Shown: piece after piece, positions 7,109 to 13,272 of the stretch
How the letters are laid out: every line of letters begins with the position of its first letter
Numbering within the stretch: position 1 is the first letter of the stretch
Assembly: GCA_964440795.1 (NCBI GenBank)
Contig: CAYTTQ010000038.1
Coordinates: 1 to 25,959, forward strand
Source: C00003060 sp964440795
GTDB taxonomy: Bacteria > Desulfobacterota > Desulfobacteria > Desulfobacterales > C00003060
Length of the DNA: 25,959 nt
Direction: 5' to 3'
Made by a program: the position numbers and the translations under genes
Notes under the pieces: generated by a model
Seen by the model: the letters and a program-made list of their open reading frames with translations, nothing else
Database searches by the model: none
Told to the model about the DNA's origin: nothing

Positions 7109-7768
7109 CTAGTGGGCATGGCTATGCGTATGTGTATGTTTATGAAATCCGTTATGTCCATGAATCCGGTAACCAACAGACTTTACGAAGACGACGGCGC
7201 CGTCTTGAAGCTGGGCTTCGTATTTGTCCACCCGACCAACCAGATAGCTGTGAGCGACCATGACCGGGAGCGCCACGGCGAGCCCCAGCGCCGTTGTCAG
7301 CATGGCTTCCCAAATGCCGCCGGCCAAAACGGCTGCATTCACTTTACCGCCCATCTCCTGAATGACCATAAAGGCCTTGATCATGCCGAGAACCGTACCC
7401 AACAACCCCAGCAGCGGCGTAATGTTGCCGATTGTCGCTAGGGCTTGTAAATAGTGTGACAATCCGCGCACTTCTTCTTCGGTTGCGTGAGAAAGGACGG
7501 TCTCCAATGTCTCACGGTCCTGGTCCTTGACCTCCATGGCATGTGTCAGGACCCGGCCCATCGGTTTATCATCCGAACTGGCCAGATCATACGCTTTCTG
7601 ATCTTCACCATCCCTCAGATAATTGCCCACCTTCTCGACTAAGCCGTACCCCCGTATCTTGACCCGGCTGAGCCGAATCAGGCGCTCCAAGAAAATCGCC
7701 AGCGCCAATACGGAACAAAGCAAGATGGGAACCACTAGAACACCGCCTTTTGCAAGAAAATCAAACAT
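7109..7768 (-). CDS. exbB: ExbB/MotA/TolQ-family proton channel with His-rich tail
   Basis: A 219-residue inner-membrane protein. ATG 7768 is chosen for GGAGG 5 nt upstream; the longer frame would run into a repeat array. Helix 1 is GGVLVVPILLCSVLALAIFL. The conserved MotA/TolQ/ExbB core contains YLQALATIGNITPLLGLLGT and VLGMIKAF, then GGIWEAMLTTALGLAVALPV. The protein ends with GHNGFHKHTHTHSHAH, eight His in its last 16 residues, which is not part of the canonical family and could bind divalent metal. With the metal-uptake neighbours this supports a nickel/cobalt/zinc-related TonB system (inference). It is the first gene of the exbBD unit and lies downstream of the DxDxDG repeat gene. Confidence 0.92.
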   Translation of the reverse strand: MFDFLAKGGVLVVPILLCSVLALAIFLERLIRLSRVKIRGYGLVEKVGNYLRDGEDQKAYDLASSDDKPMGRVLTHAMEVKDQDRETLETVLSHATEEEVRGLSHYLQALATIGNITPLLGLLGTVLGMIKAFMVIQEMGGKVNAAVLAGGIWEAMLTTALGLAVALPVMVAHSYLVGRVDKYEAQLQDGAVVFVKSVGYRIHGHNGFHKHTHTHSHAH

Positions 7769-7780
7769 GATATCCTCCAT

Positions 7781-7821
7781 TCGGTTGGCCGGTTGAGCCG
7801 GTTCAGCCGGTCTGCCGGTCA
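7781..7821. repeat. CCGGTT array, left arm of insert c
   Basis: TCGGTTGGCCGGTTGAGCCG and following units, immediately upstream of the exbB ribosome site. Its reverse complement matches 7992-8026 over about 30 bp with few mismatches. Confidence 0.8.
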
Positions 7822-7991
7822 CCTTTGCGCTTTGTGAGATGTTTGATGAAATCAATCATCCTTTTCGCAACAAAACTAGAATCTCTCGCGAACGTTTGCC
7901 TTTGTGTCTGTAAACAAATTCTCAAATCCCCTAAGGGCTCGCGCAAAACCACATTCGTATCTGACATCTCTGCGAAGTGGTCACCAATTAC
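7822..7991. other. Insert c: unassigned segment between inverted arrays
   Basis: About 170 bp without an ORF. It contains CCCTAAGGGCTCGCGCAAAA (7928-7947), a diverged copy of the core found at 13229-13260 and 25905-25935. It also has ATGAAATCAATCATCC near the exbB end. No promoter was recognised. Confidence 0.4.
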
Positions 7992-8026
7992 TACCGGCTA
8001 AACCGGCAAACCGGACAACCGTTTAA
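7992..8026. repeat. AACCGG array, right arm of insert c
   Basis: TACCGGCTAAACCGGCAAAC and following units, 13 bp from the stop of the DxDxDG repeat gene. Complementary to 7781-7821. Confidence 0.8.
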
Positions 8027-8039
8027 CCTCCACACTTTC

Positions 8040-9821
8040 TCACTCTCCCAACTGCTCATCTCCCGCCACTTTTTCCATATCCGGCGTGCCGTCATAGTTC
8101 AGATCTTTCGATCGCTTCACCAGCGCCTCGGTTTCATCATATTCCTCCCAGACATCGGGTTTTCCATCACCGTTGGTATCCTCTTCGACTCGTTGAATTG
8201 CTCCGCCTTCGTAATAAAACCAAGTATCCACTTGGCCGTCCTTATTGGTATCTTTTTCAGCCCGGACAGCCTTTTCCTCCTCGTCATAAAACCAGGTAAT
8301 CGTGAACTCTCCTGCGCCTTCGTCGTCTTCTTGGCTTTTTTCCAGTTTTCCTTCCTGCGTGAAGTACTCCCGCAGGTCCCAGGCGCCATCGCCATTTTCA
8401 TCGATCTCCTTCAGCCGAATCACGTCATCTTCGTAGCAATACCGACCTTCGGGCTTGCCGTTTCCGTCTGCGTCTAATTCCATAACCATCGTCCAGGGCT
8501 CTTTTTGAAACCACTGCGTAATCTCAAAACGGCCGTCTTTATCTTGATCGCGCAATAACTTCTGCTTGTCACCGTCTTTATAGAAAATCTTTACATCCAC
8601 CTGACCCTTCCCGGACTTGGCCTGCTCGACCCGCACCAGAGCGCCCTTTTCATACGTCTCCCACGTGTCAACGTTGCCGTCCAGGTCCGTATCGCTTTCT
8701 ACCTTTTTCTTGTTCCCTCGCCTATCGAAAAAGATCTTTACATCGGGCTTTCCGTCTTTGTTATTGTCCTGTGTCTGCACAGCCAGCCGGCCCTCTCTAA
8801 AGTGGGAAATCGTTTCTTGAAATCCGTCACCATCACTATCGTAGGAAACCTTAAGCGGCTGACCATCTTTATAAGTTCTTACACGGTCAATGCGCCCGGT
8901 AAATCGGGTGTCTTCTGCCATCTTAATAATTTCGCCTTCTTCATCGAAAGTTAGAAAGATGTCCTTTTTACCGTCAAAGTTGGTGTCTTTTTCCTGACGC
9001 CTAGGCATCCCATTTTCAAAGCGGGTAAACACATCAAACCGGCCGTCGGCATTGGTATCCTTTTTTTGTTTTACGGGGTTTCCGCCCTTGTATTCCGTGA
9101 CGACCTCATAACGGCCATCGTCGTCGGCATCCTTTTTTTGTTCTCGTAATTCTCCCCCTTCATAAAATCTGAAAAGCTCCATCTTGCCGTCCCCATCGTG
9201 ATCGTGGCGGCTTTCACGAGGCATGCCCTCTTCATCGAAAAACGTCTCTTTTTCAATCCGACCGTCTCCGTCCCCATCTACCCGATTTTTTAACGGTTTT
9301 TCATTGCGATAGGTTTGCCAAACATTCGTCTTGCCATCCCCGTCGGTGTCTCTGGTACTACGGGCCGGTTTTCCTTCTTCGAAATGGTAGACGCTATCGA
9401 ACCGACCGTCTCCGGTCGTATCCCGCTCCATTTTAAGGGGCCGCTCTTCACTGTCAAAGGCAATGACCAGCTCCAACTCACCGGTCTCTAATGAGGTCCG
9501 CTCATGGCGGACGCGCTTCTCCGTTTCAAAACGATCCCATGCGTCCATTTTGCCGTCCTGATCCCGGTCCCGCTCCATACGCACGAGCTTACCTTCTTCG
9601 TAGTGCTGAAAGCGATCCATAATCCCATCGGCGTCGCCGTCCACCGCCAATTTTAGTAGCTTTCCGCTATCATCGAAGGTCGCAATCTGGTCTATTTTTC
9701 CGTCCTCGTTGGTATCCCTTTCCATCGTCTTTGTCTCGGCATACCCGGATGTCGGATAAATCAATACCAGCACACATACAATCAATAGACAGTTCAATGG
9801 ATTAATCCTGACACGCGTCAT
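8040..9821 (-). CDS. Secreted protein with 23 DxDxDG calcium-loop-like repeats
   Basis: A 593-residue protein: a signal peptide (NCLLIVCVLVLIYPTSGYA, about residues 11-29), then nothing but tandem units of 23-25 residues to the C-terminus. Each unit has a loop of the type D-[TGR]-[ND]-x-D-G-[KR]-x-D, an aromatic strand (VWxTY, DxFxxF) and a turn (EEGKPxxxxx). I count 23 loops; those at units 4, 12, 16 and 20 have lost loop acidic residues. The loops resemble EF-hand/dockerin and thrombospondin-type calcium sites, so divalent-metal binding in the periplasm or at the surface is likely, but no enzyme domain is visible. The gene has its own sigma-70 promoter and structured leader L2 and is followed by exbB, suggesting a role in the same metal-uptake system. 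The ribosome site is weak. Related toxin-like or scaffold roles cannot be excluded. Confidence 0.85.
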   Translation of the reverse strand: MTRVRINPLNCLLIVCVLVLIYPTSGYAETKTMERDTNEDGKIDQIATFDDSGKLLKLAVDGDADGIMDRFQHYEEGKLVRMERDRDQDGKMDAWDRFETEKRVRHERTSLETGELELVIAFDSEERPLKMERDTTGDGRFDSVYHFEEGKPARSTRDTDGDGKTNVWQTYRNEKPLKNRVDGDGDGRIEKETFFDEEGMPRESRHDHDGDGKMELFRFYEGGELREQKKDADDDGRYEVVTEYKGGNPVKQKKDTNADGRFDVFTRFENGMPRRQEKDTNFDGKKDIFLTFDEEGEIIKMAEDTRFTGRIDRVRTYKDGQPLKVSYDSDGDGFQETISHFREGRLAVQTQDNNKDGKPDVKIFFDRRGNKKKVESDTDLDGNVDTWETYEKGALVRVEQAKSGKGQVDVKIFYKDGDKQKLLRDQDKDGRFEITQWFQKEPWTMVMELDADGNGKPEGRYCYEDDVIRLKEIDENGDGAWDLREYFTQEGKLEKSQEDDEGAGEFTITWFYDEEEKAVRAEKDTNKDGQVDTWFYYEGGAIQRVEEDTNGDGKPDVWEEYDETEALVKRSKDLNYDGTPDMEKVAGDEQLGE

Positions 9822-9881
9822 ATAGACTTCGTCCGCCCTTGTAATCTTGTCGTCTTAAATGACCGAAACATGGCACAAAAA

Positions 9882-9980
9882 AAGCCAGGTTGTCACGGGC
9901 TTCTGCCCAGTCGCCTTCCTGGCTTGGTCTTTCCTCTTTAATTGTCTCTACTAAAACGCCGGCCACCTTCTTGGCGCCAA
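9882..9980 (-). promoter_or_regulatory. Structured leader RNA L2 with terminator-like stem
   Basis: Reading the minus strand there is a GC-rich first hairpin region (9957-9978, GGCGCC...GGCCGGCG), a TTTTAGTAGAGACAA linker, GGAAAGACC (9926-9934), then stem AAGCCAGG/CCTGGCTT (9882-9889 with 9918-9925). The stem encloses AAGGCGAC, a GGGC-AGAA-GCCC hairpin and GTGACAA, and a seven-U run follows. The same order appears in L1. Between the copies the stem pair AGCCAG/CTGGCT becomes AGCCAC/GTGGCT, a compensatory change favouring a conserved RNA fold. The U-run after the closing stem suggests transcription attenuation. The ligand is unknown; a metal would fit the two controlled operons. Confidence 0.6.
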
Positions 9981-9990
9981 ATTGGTTTTT

Positions 9991-10019
9991 ATTATACGCA
10001 ACAATTTCCTTATAGTCAA
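9991..10019 (-). promoter_or_regulatory. Sigma-70-type promoter for leader L2 and the repeat-protein/exb operon
   Basis: TTGACT (10014-10019) and TATAAT (9991-9996) on the minus strand are separated by exactly 17 bp, a near-consensus pair. Transcription would start near 9983, just before the L2 leader, placing L2 at the 5' end of the mRNA. Confidence 0.75.
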
Positions 10020-10102
10020 GAGGGGAAGACAAAGGTTTGGTTTTTGGTTTCCTCGCTGACGACGTAAAGCATAGGAAACATCGAGACAAACATAGCCCCC
10101 AA

Positions 10103-10594
10103 TCACCTCAAAAACGGCGTTTCACCGTCCTGGAAGACGTATTCTCGAACCATAGTCGTATCGACGGAACGGCGCATGATATCGCTGAAAAGTTCAACGA
10201 CGTTACCCAGCTCGAACCTGGCAACATGAAAATCGAAGTCCCTCAGCTTCTTGTAAAACCGGTCCCCAATGATCGGGACGGTTTCCAGGCTGATATGACT
10301 GGAATCGCCTAAAGACAAAGAATCGGCAAAATGGTGGATTAAGAGATAGAAGCATGCCGCCGACATATACTTTGCGTTCGGCTGACGGTAGATCTCGGGG
10401 TGGAATCGGGACACATGGAGATCCGCTTTTTCCCGATTGTAAGAAAAAACAATAGACGTCGAAATCGTTTCCTCGGAAACACGCTCGTTGACGAAATATT
10501 CGATGCAGGATCGCTCTCTAAAATAGAACAAGGAAAAGCGCCGCAGCAGAAGAGGGACGTTGGTGCGCATAAATTGTGATTCGGGCCTGATCAT
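10103..10594 (-). CDS. Hypothetical protein, unrecognised family
   Basis: 163 residues starting MIRPESQFMRTNVPLLLRRF; ATG 10594 is preceded by AGGGGG at a suitable distance. It has no signal peptide or membrane segment. The central region CFYLLIHHFADSLSLGDSSH is followed by VPIIGDRFYKKLRDFDFHVA and a helical C-terminus (LGNVVELFSDIMRRSVDTTM). Composition and ribosome site argue for a real gene. I do not recognise the family and assign no function. It lies upstream of the L2 promoter and so is probably a separate transcription unit. Confidence 0.6.
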   Translation of the reverse strand: MIRPESQFMRTNVPLLLRRFSLFYFRERSCIEYFVNERVSEETISTSIVFSYNREKADLHVSRFHPEIYRQPNAKYMSAACFYLLIHHFADSLSLGDSSHISLETVPIIGDRFYKKLRDFDFHVARFELGNVVELFSDIMRRSVDTTMVREYVFQDGETPFLR

Positions 10595-10900
10595 GTGGCC
10601 CCCTTTTAAAGCGCCATCCTATTTATAACAGAGAAACAGGCGGGCGTCCAGTGCCTGCAACAACAAAATCCTGCACCACCCCACAATTTCGAAGCGTTGC
10701 ACTGGGTGCGAAACTTGAGTTATTTACTTTTCCCGTACGTTGGTCCCTTGTCCCGCCGTATTTGAGTCGCGTCATAATCAAAAGCAGATTCTATAATTTC
10801 CTGCCTGGAGGCCTAATACCTAGATTGTGCCGGCGATTCGTCGGCACAACAGTCTGTGTTCGTCCGTGTGTGTCTGTGGCTAATCCTTTCTTAAAATCCG
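10595..10900. other. Intergenic region with a TCTGTG-type dispersed repeat
   Basis: About 306 bp without a convincing gene. At 10853-10880 it holds a low-complexity series (GTCTGTG, TCGTCCGTG, TGTGTCTGTGGC). The rest shows no ORF, promoter or terminator that I can support. Confidence 0.35.
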
Positions 10901-11057
10901 TTACCGAAAATCCGCCTTCACCCTGTATTTCTTCATCCGTTTCCATAGGGTTACACGACTGACTCCCAGGATATCCGCCGCCTTGGCCTGATGCCCCCCG
11001 TACGTTTCAGGGCCTCAATCAATTGTTCCCACTGGGACGGCGGTATCGCCCCGCTGT
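10901..11057 (-). pseudogene. Decayed Fis-type HTH (C-terminal fragment of a sigma-54 activator)
   Basis: On the minus strand, in two frames joined at a run of Gs near 10997-11003, the sequence reads IPPSQWEQLIEALKRTG, then GHQAKAADILGVSRVTLWKR and MKKYRVKADFR, ending at TAA (10901-10903). This is a complete HTH_8/Fis DNA-binding domain of NtrC-family activators, separate from the one that ends the gene at 11060. There is no ATPase domain in front of it. It is best explained as the tail of a second, deleted activator or a duplicated tail. Confidence 0.6.
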
Positions 11058-11059
11058 CC

Positions 11060-12280
11060 TTATTCCGGCGGCTTTAGCGAGATGCCCCACTTTTTCATAT
11101 ACTTCCAAACCGAAGTCCTGCTTAGGCCCACCTGGCGGGCCACCTCGGCCTTGTTCCATCCCGTTTCGTTCAGAAGTTCCAGCAACACCTCGCGAGAGAG
11201 TTTCCTTTTCGGTTCTCTCGCCCCCCGGGAGGGAGGAAGCCGAATCCCCTGGGAATACTCTATCTGACGGATTTCCACGGGCAGATCGAAGATGTCGATA
11301 TCCTCTCCTGAACAAAGTACAAAGGCATGTTCAATCGCGTTTTCCACCTCTCTCACGTTTCCGTACCATGGATAGTCCATTAGCAGCCGCATGGCCGGGT
11401 CGGAAAGCCCACGAATCCGTTTGCCTGTCTGCTCATTTTGGAGGGTAATGAAATGGTTAACCAGCAACGGGATATCTTCTTTCCGGTCCCGTAGTGGGGG
11501 GATGTGGATGGGAAATACCTTGAGGCGATAAAAGAGGTCTTCGCGAAACCTGCCCTCACTCACCTCACCATAGAGATCCTTATTGGTAGCGGCAATAATA
11601 CGGATGTCGATGGTTCGACTCACTGATTCGCCGACCCGCTCAATCTGCTTTTCCTGTAGGACCCGTAAGAGCTTCACCTGAATGTAAGCGCTCAACTCGC
11701 CGATCTCATCCAGGAAAATGGACCCTCCCGAGGCCTCTTCGAAACGTCCCAGGCGGTTTCGAACGGCCCCGGTGAAGGCACCTTTTACATGACCGAAGAG
11801 TTCGGTTTCCAGCAACGATTCAGGAAGCGCACTGCAATTGGCCGTCACAAGGGGCATGTTCGCCCTCTGGCTGTTGAAGTGAATGGCGCCGGCCACCAAC
11901 TCCTTCCCGGTCCCGCTTTCCCCTTGAATCAAGACGGTGGCTTCACTTCGGGCGGCTGCCATAATCGCCGAAAACACCCGCCGCATGGCGTGACTCTTGC
12001 CCACGATATTGTCAAGGCTGTGGACCTCTCCCAGCCGGCCCATGGCTGCCTGGGCCTCCTGGCGTGCCTTATAAAGTTCGGTAAGATCCGTTACCGTCTC
12101 CACGACACCGATAACCTTGGCGTGCTCGTCCTTGACCACACGGGCGCTTTTTAATACCGGGACGTCATGGCCGTCTTTATGACTCAAAAAACACTCCTTT
12201 CCGTCCACGGCTCCCCGTTCAAATATACCGCATTCTCTCAAACCGCTCGGGCATGTTTTGGCCAAACACCGGCTGAAATT
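11060..12280 (-). CDS. Sigma-54-dependent transcriptional activator with PAS domain (partial)
   Basis: The gene runs into the assembly gap, so its N-terminus is missing. The visible start is a PAS-domain tail with a Cys pair (CLAKTCPSGLREC, followed by GIFERGAVDGKE...GVVETVTDLTEL). The AAA+ domain has Walker A GESGTGKE, the sigma-54 contact loop ELFGHVKGAFTGA, Walker B GGSIFLDEIGEL and arginine-finger region FREDLFYRLKVFPIHIPPLR. It ends in a Fis-type HTH (LLNETGWNKAEVARQVGLSR). No receiver domain is visible. It should activate sigma-54 promoters in response to a PAS signal; the divergent thioredoxin-oxidoreductase-kinase genes are plausible targets. Cysteines suggest redox or metal sensing (inference). 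Confidence 0.93.
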   Translation of the reverse strand, partial: NFSRCLAKTCPSGLRECGIFERGAVDGKECFLSHKDGHDVPVLKSARVVKDEHAKVIGVVETVTDLTELYKARQEAQAAMGRLGEVHSLDNIVGKSHAMRRVFSAIMAAARSEATVLIQGESGTGKELVAGAIHFNSQRANMPLVTANCSALPESLLETELFGHVKGAFTGAVRNRLGRFEEASGGSIFLDEIGELSAYIQVKLLRVLQEKQIERVGESVSRTIDIRIIAATNKDLYGEVSEGRFREDLFYRLKVFPIHIPPLRDRKEDIPLLVNHFITLQNEQTGKRIRGLSDPAMRLLMDYPWYGNVREVENAIEHAFVLCSGEDIDIFDLPVEIRQIEYSQGIRLPPSRGAREPKRKLSREVLLELLNETGWNKAEVARQVGLSRTSVWKYMKKWGISLKPPE

Positions 12281-12380
12281 NNNNNNNNNNNNNNNNNNNN
12301 NNNNNNNNNNNNNNNNNNNNNNNNNNNNNNNNNNNNNNNNNNNNNNNNNNNNNNNNNNNNNNNNNNNNNNNNNNNNNNNN
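12281..12380. other. Assembly gap (100 Ns)
   Basis: Exactly 100 Ns, a conventional placeholder for a scaffold gap of unknown length. It interrupts the N-terminal coding region of the sigma-54 activator. Confidence 0.99.
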
Positions 12381-12394
12381 CGCTATCGTTACCA

Positions 12395-12412
12395 TAACGT
12401 TACGTAACGTTA
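12395..12412. promoter_or_regulatory. 18-bp perfect palindrome, candidate operator
   Basis: TAACGTTACGTAACGTTA is a perfect inverted repeat built from GTTAC/GTAAC half-sites. Further half-sites flank it at 12388-12392 and 12426-12431. It lies between the activator gene and the divergent thioredoxin gene and fits an upstream activator or autoregulatory site; no family is assigned. Confidence 0.4.
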
Positions 12413-12562
12413 CTTTCAGCATAAAGTAACGGTTGGCCGAATGTCAATCGCTTTTCCGTTCGGCACCTTTGGCCACGCCGACAAGTTTTTTATTACTTAA
12501 TTTCAATGACTTATAAAAGACGCATACTGGCCGGGAGGCACAAACACGAATTTCACGCCCCA

Positions 12563-12580
12563 TGGCACGGATGGTGAAAA
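12563..12580 (+). promoter_or_regulatory. Weak sigma-54-like promoter candidate
   Basis: TGGCACGGATGGTGAAAA has a perfect -24 TGGCAC, but its -12 element (GTGAA) is a poor match to TTGCA. It lies about 80 bp before the thioredoxin start and next to a sigma-54 activator, the main reason for listing it. Confidence 0.25.
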
Positions 12581-12655
12581 CAAAGGGAAGTAACGAAACG
12601 GCGAAGCCAAAGGGCTGCCACCTAACACGATTTATACCATCGGGACGTCAACCGG

Positions 12656-12976
12656 ATGAAACCAACGCAAATTGCGCCCAAGCAGCAGTTGGAGGATCTG
12701 ACCCAAAAAGGGGTATGGCTGATTGATTTCGGCGCCCCCTGGTGTGTGCCCTGCCGTGTCCAGGAGCCGATCTTGGAAACGGTGGCCGAAACATTCGACC
12801 GAAAAGCGTCCGTTGCCCAGATGAATGTTGACGAAAATCAGGAAACGGCTCAGCGACTCGGCATTCGAAGCATTCCAACGCTGGTGCTCTTTAAGAACGG
12901 CAAGGAGATACAACGGTTTATCGGCATTCAGTCCCAAGAAAAACTTTCTTCGGCCATAGCGGAAATCTTAGATTGA
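12656..12976 (+). CDS. Thioredoxin
   Basis: A 106-residue cytoplasmic disulfide reductase. The active site is APWCVPC (residues 28-34), with Val instead of the usual Gly after the first Cys, which may shift redox potential. The cis-Pro loop RSIPTLVLF and the C-terminal GIQSQEKLSSAIAEIL helix are typical, and no signal peptide is present. Only a weak ribosome site (CGGGACG) precedes the ATG. It is the first gene of a plus-strand run with the permease stub, the flavin oxidoreductase and the PAS kinase. Thioredoxins next to ACR3-type permeases usually support arsenic or redox-stress handling, but here the permease is broken. Confidence 0.92.
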   Translation: MKPTQIAPKQQLEDLTQKGVWLIDFGAPWCVPCRVQEPILETVAETFDRKASVAQMNVDENQETAQRLGIRSIPTLVLFKNGKEIQRFIGIQSQEKLSSAIAEILD

Positions 12977-13004
12977 TCCGTATCGGGTCTGTAGGGAACG
13001 ATTC

Positions 13005-13256
13005 ATGTGGAAACTTCTTCAACAGATTAGCAAACATCTGATCATCGCCATTCCGGTAATGATGCTCCTTGGTTTTCTCTTCGGTATGACCTGGGACGCG
13101 AAATTTTTAAAGAGTCTGATTATCCCGTTCACCTTCCTGATGGTCTACCCCATGATGGCGAATCTGAAAATAAAGAAGGTGTTCGAGGGGCGAGATGTCA
13201 AGGCCCAGATATGGACAAGATGGCAAAATGTGAAGTTATTTTTGCGCGAACCCTAA
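13005..13256 (+). pseudogene. ACR3/bile-acid:sodium-symporter-type permease, N-terminal stub
   Basis: 83 codons. It begins MWKLLQQISKHLIIAIPVMM and carries two membrane segments (about residues 12-28 and 35-52) followed by the family-like LKIKKVFEGRDVKAQI. Intact members have about 10 helices and 320-360 residues. The frame then turns into WTRWQNVKLFLREP and stops; the last codons are made of the sequence repeated at 25905-25935. The gene has therefore been cut by an element end or an element-associated deletion. Assignment to the arsenite-permease side rests on the LKSLIIPFTFLMVYPMMANL motif and is moderate. It cannot be a functional transporter as it stands. Confidence 0.65.
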
Positions 13257-13260
13257 AGGG
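13229..13260. repeat. Copy of a dispersed TGTGAAG... element end
   Basis: TGTGAAGTTATTTTTGCGCG and the following 8 bases are identical, in inverse orientation, to 25908-25935. It lies exactly at the break in the permease gene. A diverged core is also at 7928-7952. Confidence 0.7.
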
Positions 13261-13272
13261 AGGAGGATGATC

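Noticed and set aside
5135..8026. CRISPR array
   Set aside because: Units are only 7-9 bp, degenerate, contiguous and without spacers, and they occur as inverted pairs at gene junctions.
9802..10089. 95-codon minus-strand frame covering leader L2
   Set aside because: It contains the promoter and the leader stem-loop and has no ribosome site. The shared motif with L1 is explained at least as well by RNA structure.
10853..10880. Promoter or binding site in the TCTGTG/TGTG series
   Set aside because: It looks like a low-complexity dispersed intergenic repeat with no symmetry or promoter boxes.
12219..12422. Minus-strand ORF spanning the N gap starting at 12422
   Set aside because: It is not in the frame of the activator at the gap edge and depends on a placeholder gap length, so no coding claim can be made.
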